Shown: positions 1 through 7,881 of the stretch, piece after piece
Layout: every line of letters starts with the position of its first letter
Position numbering within the stretch: position 1 is the first letter of the stretch
Source of the DNA: Alkalicaulis satelles
GTDB taxonomy: Bacteria; Pseudomonadota; Alphaproteobacteria; Caulobacterales; Maricaulaceae
Reading direction: 5' to 3'
NCBI RefSeq assembly: GCF_008630495.1
Contig: NZ_VWOJ01000001.1
Span: 806,001 to 870,000, forward strand
DNA: 64,000 bases
Position numbers and translations under genes: made by a program
The notes under the pieces: model-generated
Told to the model about the DNA's origin: nothing
The model's input: only the letters and a program-made list of their open reading frames with translations
Databases searched by the model: none

Positions 1-1200
1 TCCATCGATGTGGACACCGGCTTCATCGTCTATAACGAGCTCAACTACCCCAATATGACCGCGCTGTTCGCCGAGCTGGGCGTGGAGACATTCCGCACCG
101 ATATGAGCTTCGGCTTCAGCCTGGACCGGACGCTGGAATGGTCCTCCAACGGGCTCAAGGGCCTGTTCGCAGACCCGGCCAATCTCGCCCGCCCGGGCTT
201 TCTGGGCATGCTGCGCGACATAGTGCACTTCAACGCCAGCGCCCGGCGCGATCTGGTTTCCGGCTCGCTTCATGGCCTGACCCTGGGTCAGTATCTCGAC
301 CGCATCGGCGTGGGCGAGCGCTTCCGCGCATGTTATCTTCTGCCCATGGGTGCGGCGATCTGGTCATCTTCCGAAGCCGCCATGGCCGATTACCCGGCTG
401 AGGCCTTCGTCAAATTCTTCAACAATCACCGCCTGATGCACGCCTCGCGCCCGCAATGGCAGACGGTCAAGGGCGGCAGCCGCACCTATGTGCGCCGCAT
501 CGCCGCCGATCTGGAAGCAGCCGGTGTGGCGCTGGCCGACGGCGCCCGGAGCGTGCGCCGAGACGGCGGTAGCGTCTGGGTTACCGGCGCGGACGGCGCC
601 GAGCAGCGCTTTGACGAGGTGATCCTGGCCTGCCACGCCGACCAGGCCTTACGCCTGCTCAGCGACGCCGATGCGGACGAGCGTGAGCTTCTGGGGGCGA
701 TCCCTTACGCTCCGAACATGGCGGTGCTCCACCGCGACACGTCCTTCCTGCCCGCCCGCAAGGGCGCGCGCGCGGCCTGGTGCTATATGCGCGAGGCGGG
801 CGAGGCCGGCGCGTGCGTGACCTATGACATGAACCGACTGCAGGGCATTGATCCGTCCCGCCCGCTCATGGTCACCCTCAATCCCGGCCGCCAGCCTGAC
901 CCGGCGCTGACCTTCGGGCGGTTCGAGTATGACCATCCCCAGTTCACCGCCCCGGGCCTGGCGGCCCAGCGCATTTTCAACCGCATCCAGGGCGTGAAGC
1001 ACACCTGGTTCGCTGGCGCCTGGCTCGGTTACGGCTTCCATGAAGACGGCCTGCGCGCGGGCCTGCGCGCCGCCTTGCGGCTGGGCGGGTCCATTCCGTG
1101 GGTGTTCGCTGATGGCGATGTCAGCGGCGGCGCCTGGGGACCGCGCCCGCAGGTCTCAAGCCCGGCCCGGCGCGCCGGCGCGCTTCCGGCGGCCGAATGA
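1..1200 (+). CDS. FAD-dependent oxidoreductase (amine-oxidase/COG2907 type), 5' end outside window
   Basis: The frame is open from base 1 (first codons read S-I-D-V-D-T-G-F-I-V), so the gene begins upstream and the N-terminal GxGxxG dinucleotide-binding motif is not visible. About 399 residues remain. They look like a flavin amine oxidase/desaturase-type enzyme: an early DTGFIVYN segment, a central ADQALRLL stretch, and a C-terminal flavin-closing segment WFAGAWLGYGFHEDGLRAG near residues 336-354. The stop overlaps the next start by 4 bases (ATGA at 1197-1200), so it is probably translationally coupled to the DUF1365 gene. The same trio (FAD oxidoreductase, DUF1365, Cfa-like methyltransferase) recurs in many Proteobacteria and is linked to modification of unsaturated phospholipid acyl chains. 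Family confidence is good; the substrate is inferred. Confidence 0.85.
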   Translation, partial: SIDVDTGFIVYNELNYPNMTALFAELGVETFRTDMSFGFSLDRTLEWSSNGLKGLFADPANLARPGFLGMLRDIVHFNASARRDLVSGSLHGLTLGQYLDRIGVGERFRACYLLPMGAAIWSSSEAAMADYPAEAFVKFFNNHRLMHASRPQWQTVKGGSRTYVRRIAADLEAAGVALADGARSVRRDGGSVWVTGADGAEQRFDEVILACHADQALRLLSDADADERELLGAIPYAPNMAVLHRDTSFLPARKGARAAWCYMREAGEAGACVTYDMNRLQGIDPSRPLMVTLNPGRQPDPALTFGRFEYDHPQFTAPGLAAQRIFNRIQGVKHTWFAGAWLGYGFHEDGLRAGLRAALRLGGSIPWVFADGDVSGGAWGPRPQVSSPARRAGALPAAE

Positions 1201-2021
1201 GCGCCGCGTCCGCCCCCCTGCCCGCTCCGGTGGAGCTTTATCTGGGCCATACGGTCCATGAACGCCGTGCGCCCTTCACCCACCGCTTCCGCTACCGCAT
1301 CGCCTCCATCCTCATCGATCTGGAGCGACTGGACGAGGCCGGGCGCATGAGCCGTCTGTTCTCGGTGGAGACATTCAATCTCTACAGCTTCCGCCAGCGC
1401 GATCACGGCCCCGGCGACGGCTCGTCCCTGACCGACTGGGCGCGCGCGCGCTTTGAGGAGGCCGGCATCGCCATTGGTGAAGCCCGGCTGCGCCTGATGT
1501 GCTTTCCGCGCGTGCTCGGCTATGTGTTCAACCCCCTCTCGATCTATTTCGCGGAAGGGGCGGATGGCGCCCTCAAGGGGGTGATCTATCAGGTGCATAA
1601 CACGTTTGGTGACCGCCACGCCTATGTCGCCCCGTGCGCTGGCGAAACGCCCGAGCGCCAGGAGGCGGACAAGGCGTTTCACGTCTCTCCCTTCTTCGAT
1701 CTGGGGGGACGTTATGAATTCACCCTGCGTGCGCCGGGCGAACAGTTCCAGCTGACCATCTTCAAGCAGCGCCAGCCCGGTCCGGACCTGATGGCCACCA
1801 TGGCCCTGCGCCGCAAGCCCCTCACGGGGCGCGCGCTGGCGTCCCTGTTCGCCAGCCAGCCCTTTTCCACCCTGAAGACCATCTCCGCGATCCATTTCGA
1901 AGCGCTACGGCTCTGGATGAAGGGCGCGCGCTACCACCCCCGCCCGGTCCCGCCCGGGCAAGCCAGCCAGGCCCGCCTGTCCGCGCCTCACCCTCCGGCT
2001 TCTCTTGGCCGCGACCGCTGA
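1197..2021 (+). CDS. DUF1365 domain-containing protein
   Basis: A 274-residue protein matching the DUF1365 family (COG3496), which almost always sits between an FAD oxidoreductase and a Cfa-like methyltransferase. It opens with a typical LYLGHTVHERRAPFTHRFRYR segment, followed by LMCFPRVLGYVFNPLSIYF near residues 100-118 and a YQVHNTFGDRHAYV motif near residue 130. No signal peptide or membrane helix is apparent. The biochemical role is not established for the family; the context supports acyl-chain modification of membrane lipids. The start overlaps the upstream stop by 4 bases. The last ~30 residues are rich in Pro, Ala and Arg and look non-conserved. Confidence 0.9.
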   Translation: MSAASAPLPAPVELYLGHTVHERRAPFTHRFRYRIASILIDLERLDEAGRMSRLFSVETFNLYSFRQRDHGPGDGSSLTDWARARFEEAGIAIGEARLRLMCFPRVLGYVFNPLSIYFAEGADGALKGVIYQVHNTFGDRHAYVAPCAGETPERQEADKAFHVSPFFDLGGRYEFTLRAPGEQFQLTIFKQRQPGPDLMATMALRRKPLTGRALASLFASQPFSTLKTISAIHFEALRLWMKGARYHPRPVPPGQASQARLSAPHPPASLGRDR

Positions 2022-2064
2022 AACCCGTACAATAGGCCTTGAGCCAAGACTCGACGGAGCCCCG

Positions 2065-3321
2065 ATGACCAAGCCCGCCGACATGACCGCTCACCCTTCA
2101 GCCATGCGCGCTGACAGCGCAGCGATTGACAGCCTGAAGGGCGTGCCGCGCATGACCCGTTTTGCGCTGCGCATGCTGCTCAAGCTGCGCACCGGCTCGC
2201 TGACCGTGGTGCTGCCCGAAGGCACGGCGCTGCGCTTTGACGGCGCCGCCCCCGGCCCCCAGGCGCGCATGGAGGTGCTCGATTACGCCATCGTGCGCAA
2301 GGTCTTCGCCGGCGGTGATGTGGGCTTTGCCGAAAGCTTCATGGATGGCGACTGGACCACGCCGGACCTGCCGGCGGTAATGACCGTGTTCTCGGCCAAT
2401 CTCGACCAGATGCCGTCCATCGCCACGGGCGGGCCGCTGACCCGGATGATCAACTGGATCCAGCACCGCCTGCGCGCCAACACAAAGCGCGGGGCGCGCA
2501 AGAATATCGAGGCCCATTACGATCTGGGCAACGCCTTCTACAGCCAGTGGCTGGACCCCTCCATGACCTATTCCTCGGCGCGCTTCACCGGCGCGGACCA
2601 GTCCCTGGAGGACGCCCAGCACGAGAAATACGCCGCGCTGGCGCGCATGATCGATCTGCAGCCGGGTCATAGCGTGCTGGAAATAGGCTGCGGCTGGGGC
2701 GGGTTCGCCGAGTTCGCCGCCCGCGATATAGGCGCGAACGTGACCTGCCTGACCCTGTCGCCCTCCCAGCGCGACTATGCGCTGGAGCGCATGCAGCGCC
2801 ACCAGCTCTCCGAGCGTGTCGAGATCAAGCTGCAGGACTATCGCGACGAGAGCGGGCGCTATGACCGGGTCGCCTCCATCGAGATGTTCGAGGCGGTCGG
2901 CGAGGAATACTGGCCGGGCTTTTTCTCGAAAGTCGCCGACGTGCTCCATCCCGGCGGGCGCGCAGGCCTGCAGATCATCACCATCCGAGATGATCTGTTC
3001 GAGCGCTACGCCCGGCGCGCCGACTTCATCCAGCGCTATATCTTCCCGGGCGGCGTGCTGCCCAGCGTGGCGGGCCTGCGCAATCATTTCGACCGCGCGG
3101 GGCTGGCCATGGACGCCATGGAGCAGTTCGGCCAGGACTATGCGCGCACGCTCAATATCTGGCTGCACAATTTCCGTCAGGCCTGGCGGGATATCCAGCC
3201 GCTGGGCTTTGATGCGCGCTTCCAGCGCATGTGGGAGTTCTACTTCGCCTATTGCGAGGCGGGCTTCCGCACCGAACGCATCAATGTGGCGCAGTTTGCA
3301 CTGAGCAAGGGCGCGGCTTGA
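2065..3321 (+). CDS. Cyclopropane-fatty-acyl-phospholipid synthase family methyltransferase
   Basis: A 418-residue SAM-dependent methyltransferase of the Cfa family, acting on unsaturated acyl chains of membrane phospholipids. The family signature YDLGNAFYSQWLDPSMTYSSA lies near residue 152 and the SAM-binding motif VLEIGCGWGGFAEFA near residue 205. The C-terminus has the usual RTLNIWLHNF and FYFAYCEAGF segments. The frame opens at 2005, but ATG 2065 is preferred because a GACGGAG ribosome-binding sequence precedes it and the earlier start would overlap the DUF1365 gene. Whether the product is a true cyclopropane synthase or a UfaM-like methylase of the furan-fatty-acid type cannot be decided from sequence alone. 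Confidence 0.9.
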   Translation: MTKPADMTAHPSAMRADSAAIDSLKGVPRMTRFALRMLLKLRTGSLTVVLPEGTALRFDGAAPGPQARMEVLDYAIVRKVFAGGDVGFAESFMDGDWTTPDLPAVMTVFSANLDQMPSIATGGPLTRMINWIQHRLRANTKRGARKNIEAHYDLGNAFYSQWLDPSMTYSSARFTGADQSLEDAQHEKYAALARMIDLQPGHSVLEIGCGWGGFAEFAARDIGANVTCLTLSPSQRDYALERMQRHQLSERVEIKLQDYRDESGRYDRVASIEMFEAVGEEYWPGFFSKVADVLHPGGRAGLQIITIRDDLFERYARRADFIQRYIFPGGVLPSVAGLRNHFDRAGLAMDAMEQFGQDYARTLNIWLHNFRQAWRDIQPLGFDARFQRMWEFYFAYCEAGFRTERINVAQFALSKGAA

Positions 3322-4112
3322 GCATACTTTACGAGCGCGACGGCCCGGTGGCTGTCATCACCATCAACCGGCCGACCGTGCGCAATGCGCTGGACGGAGC
3401 GTCGGCTGCGGCGCTGGCGCAGGCCGTGCGCCGCTTCGAGGCCGATGAGGACGCCGCCGTGGCGGCGCTCACCGGCGCGGGCGGGCATTTCTGCGCCGGC
3501 GCTGATCTCAAATCCATTCCTGACGGAACCGGCCCGCGCGTGGAAGAGACCGGCGACGGCCCGCTGGGGCCAACCCGCATGGTCACATCCAAGCCTGTGA
3601 TCGCCGCTGTGGAAGGCTATGCGGTGGCGGGCGGACTGGAGCTGGCTTTGTGGTGCGATCTCAGGGTGGCGTCGCAGACGGCCGTCTTCGGCGTGTTCTG
3701 CAGACGCTTCGGCGTGCCCCTGGTGGATGGCGGGACGGTGCGCCTGCCCCGCCTGATCGGCCAGTCGCGCGCCATGGACATGATCCTCACCGGACGGGCT
3801 GTGGAAGCCGAGGAAGCGCTCGCCTTCGGGCTGGCCAACCGCGTTGTCCCCGAGGGCGAAGCGCTGGCCCGGGCGTGCGAGCTGGCGCGCGAGATCGCCG
3901 CCTTCCCGCAAACCTGCCTGCAACAGGACCGGATGAGCGCGTTGGAGCAATGGGGGCTGGGTGAAGAGGCCGCACTGGCCAATGAGACGCGCCGCGGGCT
4001 CCATACCCTGTCCAGCGGCGAAACCCTGGACGGCGCACAGCGTTTCAGCGCCGGCGCCGGACGCCATGGCCGCTTTGATGCGGACCCGGGGTCTCAGGGT
4101 GAAACCTCATAG
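3318..4112 (+). CDS. Enoyl-CoA hydratase/isomerase (crotonase) family protein
   Basis: A 264-residue crotonase-fold protein. The best start is TTG 3318, which overlaps the stop of the methyltransferase gene (TTGA) and gives the standard N-terminus SILYERDGPVAVITINRP. The oxyanion-hole segments are visible: GAGGHFCAGADL near residue 50 and AVAGGLELALWCDLR near residue 102. A RRFGVPLVDGGTVRLPRLIG segment follows in the catalytic region. The expected reaction is hydration or isomerisation of an enoyl-CoA. Direct coupling to the lipid-methylation genes suggests a role in handling modified acyl chains, but it may be a general beta-oxidation paralogue. The C-terminal 20 residues are of low complexity. 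Confidence 0.85.
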   Translation: MSILYERDGPVAVITINRPTVRNALDGASAAALAQAVRRFEADEDAAVAALTGAGGHFCAGADLKSIPDGTGPRVEETGDGPLGPTRMVTSKPVIAAVEGYAVAGGLELALWCDLRVASQTAVFGVFCRRFGVPLVDGGTVRLPRLIGQSRAMDMILTGRAVEAEEALAFGLANRVVPEGEALARACELAREIAAFPQTCLQQDRMSALEQWGLGEEAALANETRRGLHTLSSGETLDGAQRFSAGAGRHGRFDADPGSQGETS

Positions 4113-4263
4113 GCCCCGCCTATATAGCGCTTCGGAATTATCGATTTCTGCTAGAGGCGCGTGTCTGGCACTATAAATCAAGGAAGACGCTCTTCCGCGT
4201 CCCCAATGCCCTGACGGCTTCCTCACGGGCCCCTTGCCTGTGGACCTGACCTGACCGCCCCCG

Positions 4264-4298
4264 AAGCCTCCCCCCGGCTTTGGGGGCTTTCAGTTTTT
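4264..4298 (+). terminator. Candidate rho-independent terminator
   Basis: AAGCC-T-CCC (4264-4272) pairs with GGGGGCTT (4282-4289), with one bulged T and a 9-base loop, and five T residues follow at 4294-4298. It reads on the plus strand and lies between the crotonase gene (ends 4112) and the convergent I78 gene. It could end the lipid operon or a short transcript starting near 4180. The call rests on hand-folding only. Confidence 0.5.
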
Positions 4299-4303
4299 GG
4301 CGA

Positions 4304-4612
4304 TCAGCCGCAGCGCACCGCCACCACCACGCCATTGCGGTCGGTGATGATGTTCAACCGGTCAGGACGATGGTCCATGGTCACCGGATCGCCTTCGGCA
4401 TAGATGCGCCGGGGTGAAGGCAGGCTGTCGGTATGAACCTCGGAAATGGGCTGGCCGATCAGGGTCTGATAGGTGGGCGCAGCGCAATCGCGCCCCTCTC
4501 CGGTGCGGTCAACCACCGGATAGCCCATATCCGCGCTGTCATCGTTTTCAGCCATGGTCTGGCAGGCTGTCATGGACAGGGCCGCCGCACAAATCACAAG
4601 CCAACGCATCAT
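4304..4612 (-). CDS. Peptidase inhibitor I78 family lipoprotein
   Basis: A 102-residue predicted lipoprotein. The signal peptide MMRWLVICAAALSMTAC ends in a lipobox (SMTAC), with lipidation predicted at Cys17. The mature part fits the I78 inhibitor family: a Cys (CAAP) followed by the LIGQPISEV motif and the closing segment RLNIITDRNGVVVAVRCG with a final Cys, likely forming a disulfide. Family members resemble small serine-protease inhibitors; the target is unknown here. ATG 4612 overlaps the holC stop (ATGA), so it is co-translated with a DNA polymerase subunit and downstream of pepA, an odd pairing that may simply reflect a shared promoter. Confidence 0.85.
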   Translation of the reverse strand: MMRWLVICAAALSMTACQTMAENDDSADMGYPVVDRTGEGRDCAAPTYQTLIGQPISEVHTDSLPSPRRIYAEGDPVTMDHRPDRLNIITDRNGVVVAVRCG

Positions 4613-5058
4613 CCCGATTTCTCCCAGCGGCCCGATGAGGACTGTTTATAATAAGATACCGGCGTTTGCGACTTTTTCCGGGCGCTCCACAGCGCTCGCG
4701 CGGCGTTCAGCGCGCCAGGATCATCGGCCTCGAACATCACCAGCACCCGGTCCCAGCCGCCCCCGTCGCCCGGGTCGGCGCCGTCCAGGCAGAACAGCAT
4801 GGTGGCGTTATTGATATTCTCCGGCTCACGGGCCAGCAGCACGGGCTGCTGATCGGCGCGGGGCCGGTCGGCCCGGCCATGGGGCAGGAAGCTGTCGTCA
4901 GTGAAGGTCCACAAATGCTGGTCCAGGCTCTCGATCCGGCTCTCGAGCGGGCTGATCACCAGCGCGCGCCCGCCGCGTTCGAGCACTTTCATAAGCAGCG
5001 CAGGCAGGGTCTGCTCAATGCGGGCGCTCTCATGGTGATAGAACCAGATTTCGCTCAC
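4609..5058 (-). CDS. holC: DNA polymerase III subunit chi
   Basis: A 149-residue HolC. It carries the N-terminal EIWFYHHE segment, the ALLMKVLERGGRALVIS core, the HLWTFTDDSFLPHG motif and the ARALWSARKKSQTPVSYYKQS C-terminus typical of alphaproteobacterial chi. In the clamp-loader complex chi contacts single-stranded DNA-binding protein and helps hand the primer over from primase. It lies 68 bases downstream of pepA, the common pepA-holC order. Length and motifs match the family. Confidence 0.93.
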   Translation of the reverse strand: MSEIWFYHHESARIEQTLPALLMKVLERGGRALVISPLESRIESLDQHLWTFTDDSFLPHGRADRPRADQQPVLLAREPENINNATMLFCLDGADPGDGGGWDRVLVMFEADDPGALNAARALWSARKKSQTPVSYYKQSSSGRWEKSG

Positions 5059-5126
5059 CGCCCGCTCCCGCGCCTGACGGGACAGGCCCGCGCCGCATCC
5101 TTCACGGACGCAGCGCGGGCGCGCCC

Positions 5127-6602
5127 TTACGCCTCGTAATGATCACGCACCAGACGGTCGAGCAGGCGCACGCCATAGCCCGTGCCAAAGGTCGGCAGGC
5201 GCGGGTCTTTCGCACCCGAATACATGCCGGTGCCCGCGATATCGATATGACACCAGGGCACGTCATTGGTGTAGCGCTGGAGGAATTGGGCCGCGGCGAT
5301 CGACCCGGCCAGGCGGCCCTGGCCGAGATTCTTCATGTCCGCGATATCGCTGTCGATCTGGCGGTCATATTCAGGCCCCAGCGGCAGGCGCCACACGCCC
5401 TCATCCGAGGCCTTGCCGGCCTTGAACAGCTGATCGGCGAGCTTGTCGTCATTGGAGAAAATACCCGCATGCTCATGGCCGAGCGCGATCAGGATTGCGC
5501 CGGTGAGCGTTGCCAGATCGATCATGAAGGCGGGTTTGAATTCCTTCTGGGTGTACCAGAGCGCATCGGCCAGCACGAGGCGGCCTTCGGCGTCGGTATT
5601 GAGGATTTCGATGGTCTGGCCGGACATGGAGGTGACGATGTCACCCGGACGCTGGGCCTTGCCGTCGGGCATGTTCTCCACCAGGCCGATCACGCCGATG
5701 GCGTTGACCTTGGCCTTGCGCCCGGCCAGCGCCGCCATCAGGCCGACCACGGCGGCCGAACCGCCCATATCGCCCTTCATCTCGTCCATTTTCTCGCCCG
5801 GTTTGAGCGAGATGCCGCCAGTGTCGAAAGTCACGCCTTTGCCCACGAAGGCCAGCGGGGCTTCACCCTCCTTGCCGCCATTCCATTTCATGATGACGAG
5901 CTGGGATTCCTGGGCCGAGCCCTGACCCACGCCCAGAAGCGCGCCCATGCCGAGCTTCTTCATCGCCGACTCGCCCAGAACCTCGATTTCAAGGCCGGTC
6001 TTGTCGAGCTTCTTGACCTTGCGCGCATACTCCTCGGGGCCGAGATAATTGGGCGCCTCGTTGACCAGATCGCGCGCCAGCACCACGCCTTCGGCCACAG
6101 GCTCCCAGTCCTTCCAGACCTTGCGCGCGGCTTTCTCGTCGCTGACCACGATCTCGACCGCAGACAGGGTCGGCTTTTTGTCGTCGGACAGCCGGGTGCG
6201 GTATTTGTCAAAGCGGTAACCGGCCAGCACAGCGCCCAGACCGGCGCGCGCCGCGCCTTCCAGATCCGCCGCTCCGTCCAGGCGCAGCGAGAGCGTCTTG
6301 GCGCCCGAGGTCAGCAGCGCCTTGACCAGGCCCGCCGCAGCCTGCTCCAGTACATTGCCATTGACCGCTTTCTTGTCGCCCAGACCGAACACCACGATAC
6401 GTCCGGCCTCCACCCCGGCCGGCGCCGTCACAATGACCGACTGCCCCGCCGCGCCAGTGAAACGCGAAGCCTTGAGCGCACGCGTCAGCGCGCCGCCGGC
6501 CTGCGCGTCCAGCGCCTTGGCGGCGTCTGACAGGGCTCCCCCGGCATAGGCCGGGGCGGCGATGGCGTCTCCGGTGGCGGCGTTGTTGAATTTGATCTTC
6601 AT
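5127..6602 (-). CDS. pepA: Leucyl aminopeptidase (cytosol aminopeptidase, M17)
   Basis: A 491-residue M17 metallo-aminopeptidase that removes N-terminal residues from peptides in the cytoplasm using two divalent metal ions. The catalytic motifs are intact: GKGVTFDTGGISLKPG near residue 250 (metal-binding and catalytic Lys region) and NTDAEGRLVLADAL near residue 332 (family signature). The internal ATG at 6602 (MKIKFNN) is chosen over the longer frame because the upstream 15 residues do not resemble the family. It leads the pepA-holC-I78 group and is divergent from lptF across a 160-base gap that must hold promoters for both. Confidence 0.95.
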   Translation of the reverse strand: MKIKFNNAATGDAIAAPAYAGGALSDAAKALDAQAGGALTRALKASRFTGAAGQSVIVTAPAGVEAGRIVVFGLGDKKAVNGNVLEQAAAGLVKALLTSGAKTLSLRLDGAADLEGAARAGLGAVLAGYRFDKYRTRLSDDKKPTLSAVEIVVSDEKAARKVWKDWEPVAEGVVLARDLVNEAPNYLGPEEYARKVKKLDKTGLEIEVLGESAMKKLGMGALLGVGQGSAQESQLVIMKWNGGKEGEAPLAFVGKGVTFDTGGISLKPGEKMDEMKGDMGGSAAVVGLMAALAGRKAKVNAIGVIGLVENMPDGKAQRPGDIVTSMSGQTIEILNTDAEGRLVLADALWYTQKEFKPAFMIDLATLTGAILIALGHEHAGIFSNDDKLADQLFKAGKASDEGVWRLPLGPEYDRQIDSDIADMKNLGQGRLAGSIAAAQFLQRYTNDVPWCHIDIAGTGMYSGAKDPRLPTFGTGYGVRLLDRLVRDHYEA

Positions 6603-6762
6603 GGGCTTCCTTTCCGCAATCGGCGGGGCGCGCAAGGGAAGGGACACCGCTCGCGCGCATGAATATGACAGGCGTGCGCCAGTGGTATCGCATCGCGCGC
6701 CGGGTTAGAAGACGGTCAGTTCATACTCGCCGCCAGCCGGTCCATCTCACCCGAGCCTGCCC

Positions 6763-7881
6763 ATGACCTTGTTCCAGCGCTATGTATACCGGCAGGCGCT
6801 CTGGCCGTTTATTGGCGCGCTGGCGGCGTTGTTCGGCCTGGCCCTGCTGACCCAGTCCCTGACCAATCTCAACCTGCTCGCTGACCAGCGCGACACGGCG
6901 CTGCGCTTTGTATGGATCACCATGCTGGCCATGCCCCAGGTGATCGCCCTCCTGGTGCCCGTCGCGGTCTTCATCGCCTGCGCCATGGCGTTAAACCGGC
7001 TCAACAGCGATTCCGAGCTGATCATCGGCGCCGCCTCGGGCATGAGCCGGGCCCAGCGCCTGTCGCCCGTCTTGCGCCTGGCTGTCTATGCGCTCTTGCT
7101 CAATCTGGTCATCAATCTGTTTGTCCAGCCCATGAGCTTCCGCCAGATGCGCGAGCAGGTGTTCGAGATCCGCACGGACATCGCCGCCAGCCTGATGCGG
7201 CCAGGTGAATTCATCGCCATGGGCGAGCATGTCAGCTTCTATACGCGCGAGATCGGCGATGACCGGGTGCTGCGCGGGGTCTTTATCGAGGACGGGCGCG
7301 GGACCAGCGCCACAGCCTACGCCGCGCGCCGCGCCGTTATTGCGCGCAGCGACCGCGGGCCGGTCATGCTGCTGGAGGACGGCGTGCTCAGCCAGCTGGA
7401 CGAGACCGGGACGCTGGCGAATCTGAGCTTCGACCGCTACGAATTTGATCTGGGCGCGTTTGTCGACACCTCGTCGGCTTTCTTCTTCAAGGAAAGCGAC
7501 CGCTTCCTGCCCGAGCTCCTGCAGCCCAGCGCCGCCGACCGCGCGCGCGCGCGGCGCCCTGAGGACCTGGCAGCCGAAGGTCATTACCGGCTGTCATCTC
7601 CGCTCTATGTCATCGCTTTCGCCCTGATCGCTGCGGCCGCTTTCATGTCAGTCGAGCACCGGCGCACGGGCTATATGCGCTTCATAGTCATAGCCGGCGC
7701 GGGCGCTCTCCTATTGCGATTGGCCGGGTTCGCCGTACAGGCGGGAGCTTCGAACAATAGCGATCTCAACATCCTGCAGTATCTGGTGCCGCTGGCCGGG
7801 GCGGCGGCCGCGCTGTGGCTGATCGCCCGGCCCGACCGAAGTGCCCGCCAGCGGCGGCGCGCCGTGAGGGCGCCGGCATGA
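6763..7881 (+). CDS. lptF: LPS export ABC transporter permease LptF
   Basis: A 372-residue inner-membrane permease of the LptB2FG lipopolysaccharide exporter. It has the N-terminal YVYRQALWPF segment and first helix, then two more helices around residues 50-120. A periplasmic beta-jellyroll region spans roughly 130-260 and three further helices lie near the C-terminus. The gene is followed by lptG with an ATGA overlap at 7878-7881, as expected for subunits made in equal amounts. Length is in the usual range. Confidence 0.93.
   Translation: MTLFQRYVYRQALWPFIGALAALFGLALLTQSLTNLNLLADQRDTALRFVWITMLAMPQVIALLVPVAVFIACAMALNRLNSDSELIIGAASGMSRAQRLSPVLRLAVYALLLNLVINLFVQPMSFRQMREQVFEIRTDIAASLMRPGEFIAMGEHVSFYTREIGDDRVLRGVFIEDGRGTSATAYAARRAVIARSDRGPVMLLEDGVLSQLDETGTLANLSFDRYEFDLGAFVDTSSAFFFKESDRFLPELLQPSAADRARARRPEDLAAEGHYRLSSPLYVIAFALIAAAAFMSVEHRRTGYMRFIVIAGAGALLLRLAGFAVQAGASNNSDLNILQYLVPLAGAAAALWLIARPDRSARQRRRAVRAPA

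Noticed and set aside
2005-2064. Earlier start of the Cfa-like gene
   Set aside because: It would overlap the DUF1365 gene by 17 bases and lacks a ribosome-binding sequence; ATG 2065 has GACGGAG upstream.
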